Part shown: positions 60,476-64,000 of the stretch, one piece after another | Numbering within the stretch: the stretch's first letter is position 1 | How the letters are laid out: every line of letters begins with the position of its first letter | Source: Streptomyces iconiensis | GTDB lineage: Bacteria > Actinomycetota > Actinomycetes > Streptomycetales > Streptomycetaceae | Assembly: GCF_028657195.3 (NCBI RefSeq) | Contig: NZ_JANCPR020000011.1 | Location: 151,288-215,287, forward strand | DNA length: 64,000 nucleotides | Direction of reading: 5' to 3' | Notes under the pieces: generated by a model | Database searches by the model: none | Told to the model about the DNA's origin: nothing | The model's input: only the letters and a program-made list of their open reading frames with translations | Position numbers and translations under genes: made by a program

Positions 60476-62302
60476 TTGCACGCACCAGCACCCCGCCTCC
60501 TCGCCCGCCGGCTGGCTCTCGCCGGCGGCATCTCGGCGCTCGCCCTCCTTCCCGCGATGACCCTCGCGCCCTCGGCCCCGGCGGCGGGCCCGGGCGAGGG
60601 CCGCACCACACCCGTACAACTGCTCGCCGTCAACGACCTGCACGGCAACCTCGACGCCGTGGAGGGCCCCGCGGGCGCCGTCTTCCGCGACGGGCCCGGA
60701 GGAAAGCCGGAGAAGGTGCAGGCCGGTGGTGTACCCCGGCTGGCGACGCTGCTCGACCGCGCCCGCGCCGACGCGAAGGGCGCCAACTCCCTGACCGTGG
60801 GCGCCGGAGACATGATCGGCGGCAGCCCGCTGCTCTCGGCCGCCTTCCACGACGAGCCCACCGTCGAGGCCCTGGAGACCATGGGCCTGGATGTGACCTC
60901 CGTCGGCAACCACGAGTTCGACGAGGGCCCGGCTGAGCTGCGCCGTATGAAGAACGGCGGCTGCCACCCGGAGGACGGCTGCGCCGAACCGGACAAGCCG
61001 TACGACGGCACCGACTTCCCCTACCTCGCCGCCAATGTGCTGCCCAAGGCCGGGCAGAAGGCCGCCGGCGCCAAGAGGGCGGCCAAGAACAGAGGGCCCA
61101 TCCTTCCGCCGTACTGGATCAAGAAGCTGCCCACCGGGGAGCGCGTCGGCTTCATCGGCCTGACGACCAAGGACACCCCGGCCGCCGTCAGCGCCTCGAT
61201 GACCAAGGACCTGGTCTTCGAGGACGAGGTCGCCACCCTCGACAAGTACGCGGAGGAACTCGACCGCAAGGGCGTGAAGTCCGTCGTCGCACTCGTCCAT
61301 GAGGGTGCGCAGCCCAAGGGGAAGACGTACGACGCCGACTGCGACAAGGACGGCCCGGCGAGCGGGATCGACGGCCGTATCAAGGGCATCGCGAGCAAGA
61401 CGTCGTCCAAGGTGGACATGTTCGTCACCGGTCACTCGCACGAGCCGTACGTCTGCACGGTCAACGACCCTGCTGGGCGGCCCAGGTTGGTGACGCAGGC
61501 AGCGTCCTTCGGGCGTACGTACACGGATCTGCGCTTCGACATCGACCGCGGAAGCGGCGACATCGTGCGCTCCTCGGCCTCGGCACGCAACCACATCGTC
61601 ACGCTGGACACGCCGGCGCACCCCGCCGTTTCCAAGACTGTCGAGAGGTGGCGCGCGCGCTCGGCGGATCTGGCGAACAAGCCGGTCGGGTACATCTCGG
61701 GCGACATCCCCGGGCGCGGCTCCGACCAGCCGGAGACGCCACTGGGCGACCTGATCACCGACACACAGGTGGAGGCCACCCGCGGCGAGGGCGCCGAGCT
61801 GGCGCTGCTCAACTGGGGCGGTATGCGCTCCGACCTGGTGTACCGAGCCTCCGGCAAGGAGGGGGACGGCGTCGTCACCTACGGCGAGGCTTTCCAGGTA
61901 CAGCCGTTCGACAATCCGCTGGTGACGATGACACTGACCGGCAAGCAGCTCATGGACGTGCTGCGCCAGCAGTTCTCCGGTGCCAACGAGGGCTACGCGC
62001 AGGTGCTCCAGATCTCCTCAGCCCTGAAGTTCGACGTCGACATGTCACGGCAGGGCGCCGAGCGGCTGCGGGCCGGCAGCGTCCGCGTGAACGGCAAGCC
62101 GGTCGACGCCTCGGGCAGCTACCGCGTGACCGTCAACGACTTCCTGGCCGAGGGCGGCAACGGCTTCACCGTGCTCAAGGAGGGCACGCACCGCGAGAGC
62201 ACCGCAACGGACCTGGCTGCCTTCACGGACTACCTCAAGAACCACTCCTCGCCCCAGAAGCCCATCGACCCGCCCGCCGCCGACCGCATCACCTTCCAGT
62301 AG
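60476..62302 (+). CDS. Secreted 5'-nucleotidase / metallophosphatase
   Basis: A 608-residue exported enzyme that hydrolyses nucleotides or related phosphoesters outside the cell. The signal peptide includes RRLALAGGISALALLPAMTLAPSAPA. The catalytic domain (about 45-355) has LAVNDLHGNLD, VGAGDMIGG, VGNHEFDEG and VTGHSHEPY metal-site motifs. The C-terminal 5'-nucleotidase domain (about 385-580) shows GDLITDTQ, NWGGMRSD and NDFLAEGGNGFTVLK. The TTG start at 60476 has a GGAAAGG site. Confidence 0.92.
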   Translation: MHAPAPRLLARRLALAGGISALALLPAMTLAPSAPAAGPGEGRTTPVQLLAVNDLHGNLDAVEGPAGAVFRDGPGGKPEKVQAGGVPRLATLLDRARADAKGANSLTVGAGDMIGGSPLLSAAFHDEPTVEALETMGLDVTSVGNHEFDEGPAELRRMKNGGCHPEDGCAEPDKPYDGTDFPYLAANVLPKAGQKAAGAKRAAKNRGPILPPYWIKKLPTGERVGFIGLTTKDTPAAVSASMTKDLVFEDEVATLDKYAEELDRKGVKSVVALVHEGAQPKGKTYDADCDKDGPASGIDGRIKGIASKTSSKVDMFVTGHSHEPYVCTVNDPAGRPRLVTQAASFGRTYTDLRFDIDRGSGDIVRSSASARNHIVTLDTPAHPAVSKTVERWRARSADLANKPVGYISGDIPGRGSDQPETPLGDLITDTQVEATRGEGAELALLNWGGMRSDLVYRASGKEGDGVVTYGEAFQVQPFDNPLVTMTLTGKQLMDVLRQQFSGANEGYAQVLQISSALKFDVDMSRQGAERLRAGSVRVNGKPVDASGSYRVTVNDFLAEGGNGFTVLKEGTHRESTATDLAAFTDYLKNHSSPQKPIDPPAADRITFQ

Positions 62303-62385
62303 GGCCCCGGCGCGGACCCCGGCTCTGGCACGGGGACTTGCGGTGGGTGCTCCCGCCCCCCCCGCTCACCAGGAGCACAGCGACC

Positions 62386-62505
62386 GTGAGACCAGCCCGC
62401 GCCGTCACCGATGTCCTCCAGCCCCGTAACGCCCTGCTCGCCGGGCTGACGAGGCTGGGGGCGCGGCGGCGACTGGACGGACGTGGCCACGGCGGGCGCC
62501 TGGCT
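62386..62505 (+). pseudogene. Possible 5' remnant of a PAP2-family phosphatase gene
   Basis: After an AGGAG site, a GTG opens a frame reading VRPARAVTDVLQPRNALLAGL. This closely resembles the start of PAP2-type phosphatases of Streptomyces (TDVLQPRNVLLAG). The similarity then stops; no membrane segments or phosphatase motifs follow in any frame before the convergent NmrA gene. A 3'-deleted gene is the simplest reading. The rest of the 344-base gap holds nothing recognisable. Confidence 0.35.
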
Positions 62506-62646
62506 GCTGTGAGGGGGCGGCCGGGCGCTTGGAAGGCGCACGGGGCGCCCGGACGGTGCGGCCGGACGCCGGCGGTGGGGCCGAGGGCCGGTTCCACCGC
62601 CGGGGCTTCCTTCCCGTCCCCTGCCACCCCGGGCGGTCGCCCGGTG

Positions 62647-63618
62647 TCATCCGCGGGCGGTGCCGTCCCATCCGGTGGAGGTCAACCAGTCGGTGAACGT
62701 GGCCAGTTGGGGGTGCCGGGCACGCAGGGCCGGGAGGTCACGGTCGCGGGAGAGGATGTCGCGCTCCTGGAAAAACGCGAACATCGCGGCGAGATCATGG
62801 CCGACCCCGGGTATGGAGCGTGCGAACTCGTCGAGTTCCACCGCCTCGTAGGCGCTCGGCACACCGGTCACCCTCTCGAACGCCGCCGCGATCTCGTCCC
62901 CTGTGAGGCTGTCGGCCGCGACGCGCAGCGTCCTGCCGCCCCACTCGTCCCAGTGGTCGAGCAGATGACGGGCGAACCAGGCGATGTCGTCGAGCGCGAT
63001 CAGCGGCCAGCGCCCGGCCTCGCCCAGCGGCAGGCCGAACCGGAGGCCGTCGCGGCCGTCGGGCAGCCGGGTCCTGCGCGGCGCCAGGTCGTACAGGTTC
63101 TCGAAATACGGTGCCGTCACGAGTACGGCGACGTGCCGCGAGTACCAGCCGTCCGGCTCCTGCCGCATGGCCTCCTCGGAGCGGTGGAGCGCGATACGGG
63201 CTTCCACTGCGGCCTTGGCGTCGTAGTGCGGAACCGGGATCCGCCCGTCGGTGAGGACCGCCGCGTTGTCCAGCGACGACCAGACGAACCGGTCGACCCC
63301 GGCCTCCCGGGCCGCGCGCAGGGCCCGCAGACCCTGTGCGTACTCGCCCTCGGGGCTGGCCGTCGCGAAGAAGTCGGTGTTGCAGAAGACCTGGTCGACG
63401 CCGTGGAAGGCGGCCTTCAGCGACTCCTCGTCGTCCAGGTCGCCGCGTACGAGCCGCACGTCGCCCGGCGTGTCACCGACCAGGGCCCTGGCCCGCTCGG
63501 AGGACGGGTTCCGCGTCAGCACCCGTACGACGTCGCCGCTACGCGCGGCGAGCGTACGGACGACGCGGGCGCCCATGACTCCTGTGCCCCCGATCACGAG
63601 GGCGGTCGTCCCGGTCAC
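62647..63618 (-). CDS. NmrA-like NAD(P)-binding protein
   Basis: A 323-residue atypical short-chain dehydrogenase. The N-terminus VIGGTGVMGARVVRTLAARSGDVVRVLTRNP is the nucleotide-binding GxxGxxG fold, and GVDRFVWSSLDN and YDAKAAVEARI correspond to the NmrA core. The catalytic Tyr/Lys pair of classic SDRs is not conserved. Members are redox sensors or quinone/flavin reductases. Its ATG overlaps the stop of the upstream oxidoreductase gene, so they form an operon. Confidence 0.88.
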   Translation of the reverse strand: MTGTTALVIGGTGVMGARVVRTLAARSGDVVRVLTRNPSSERARALVGDTPGDVRLVRGDLDDEESLKAAFHGVDQVFCNTDFFATASPEGEYAQGLRALRAAREAGVDRFVWSSLDNAAVLTDGRIPVPHYDAKAAVEARIALHRSEEAMRQEPDGWYSRHVAVLVTAPYFENLYDLAPRRTRLPDGRDGLRFGLPLGEAGRWPLIALDDIAWFARHLLDHWDEWGGRTLRVAADSLTGDEIAAAFERVTGVPSAYEAVELDEFARSIPGVGHDLAAMFAFFQERDILSRDRDLPALRARHPQLATFTDWLTSTGWDGTARG

Positions 63619-64000
63619 TTCGCGACCTCCAGTACGAGCTTGCCGCGTGTGCGGTTGGTCTCGCCCAGCCGGTGGGCCTCGGCGGCCTCTTCCAGGGCAA
63701 AGGCGCGTTCGATCTCGACCTGGACGGCGCCGGCGTCGACCAGTCCCGCGATGGCCGTCAGTGCCGCCGCGTCCGGCTCGACCAGGAGCGGGCTGGTGCG
63801 CACGCCCGCCCGGCCCGCTGCGGTGGCCAGGCCGGGGGAGACGCCGCCGGGTACGGAGACGACGATGCCGCCCGGCCGGGTCACCGACACGGACCGCACA
63901 TCGGTCTCGTCCAGCGTGCCGAGCAGGTCGATGACGGCATCGACTCCGCCGGTGGCGTCCTCGAACCGCCGCTGGGTGTAGTCGATCGTCTCGTCGGCGC
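63615..64000 (-). CDS. Zinc-type alcohol dehydrogenase/quinone oxidoreductase, 5' end beyond window
   Basis: Only the C-terminal ~128 codons are present. The part seen includes FEDATGGVDAVIDLLGTLDE, SVTRPGGIVVSVPGG and the family ending AFALEEAAEAHRLGETNRTRGKLVLEV, typical of MDR-superfamily NADPH:quinone oxidoreductases. It is likely co-transcribed with the NmrA-like gene (4-base overlap). Confidence 0.87.
   Translation of the reverse strand, partial: ADETIDYTQRRFEDATGGVDAVIDLLGTLDETDVRSVSVTRPGGIVVSVPGGVSPGLATAAGRAGVRTSPLLVEPDAAALTAIAGLVDAGAVQVEIERAFALEEAAEAHRLGETNRTRGKLVLEVAK

Overview
The window is about 71-72% GC. Its codons end almost always in G or C, GTG/TTG starts are common, and neighbouring genes often overlap at ATGA or GTGA. 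With a SapB-type morphogen cluster, AfsR-like regulators, a mycothiol-dependent enzyme and a TTA codon in a developmental gene, this points to Streptomyces or a close relative. No rRNA, tRNA or CRISPR array is visible.

Left part (1-12.3 kb): a minus-strand pair, tsaD then alaS (cut by the window edge), lies back to back with a plus-strand operon. The operon encodes a carboxymuconolactone-decarboxylase-like protein, an AT-ACP protein, a 1900-residue multidomain protein and an Sfp-type phosphopantetheinyl transferase. The multidomain protein reads as FabL-like enoyl reductase, KS, degenerate KS (chain-length-factor-like), KR and DH. Together these form a complete, apparently iterative and fully reducing acyl synthase. 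It is related to PUFA/enediyne synthases but has a reshuffled domain order. The tsaD and alaS genes sit outside their usual contexts and may be target-duplication self-resistance genes. This is the most unusual system in the window.

Middle-left (12.3-26 kb): a cupin, a GlxA-type regulator and a Tat-exported PhoD phosphatase precede a full SapB-like class III lanthipeptide cluster (lanKC, 43-residue precursor, two ABC half-transporters, RamR-like regulator). The lanKC gene carries a TTA codon. An Lrp regulator divergent from an amino acid dehydrogenase, a VOC protein and an SRPBCC protein follow.

Middle (26-50 kb): two large AfsR/SARP ATPase regulators flank a DrrAB-type exporter and a DUF2165 membrane protein. 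Then come a SnoaL-like protein, a P450, a DUF5709 protein, a HAD phosphatase coupled to an Orn/Lys/Arg-decarboxylase-type enzyme, a split LigD (ligase plus 3'-phosphoesterase), a nitroreductase, a prolyl aminopeptidase and a mycothiol-dependent isomerase-like protein. A cold-shock locus follows, in which a 33-residue truncated cold-shock-domain peptide precedes a DEAD-box helicase. Several small conserved proteins end this stretch.

Right part (50-64 kb): a 215-bp MITE-like element with 17-bp inverted ends and CTAG duplications abuts a thioesterase gene. That gene is coupled to a single-module type I PKS whose order is KS-AT-KR-DH-ACP, with DH after KR. Two-domain VOC, aquaporin, small hypothetical, secreted 5'-nucleotidase, NmrA-like and (cut by the edge) zinc-type oxidoreductase genes complete the window. 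Several intergenic spaces hold what look like decayed gene fragments.
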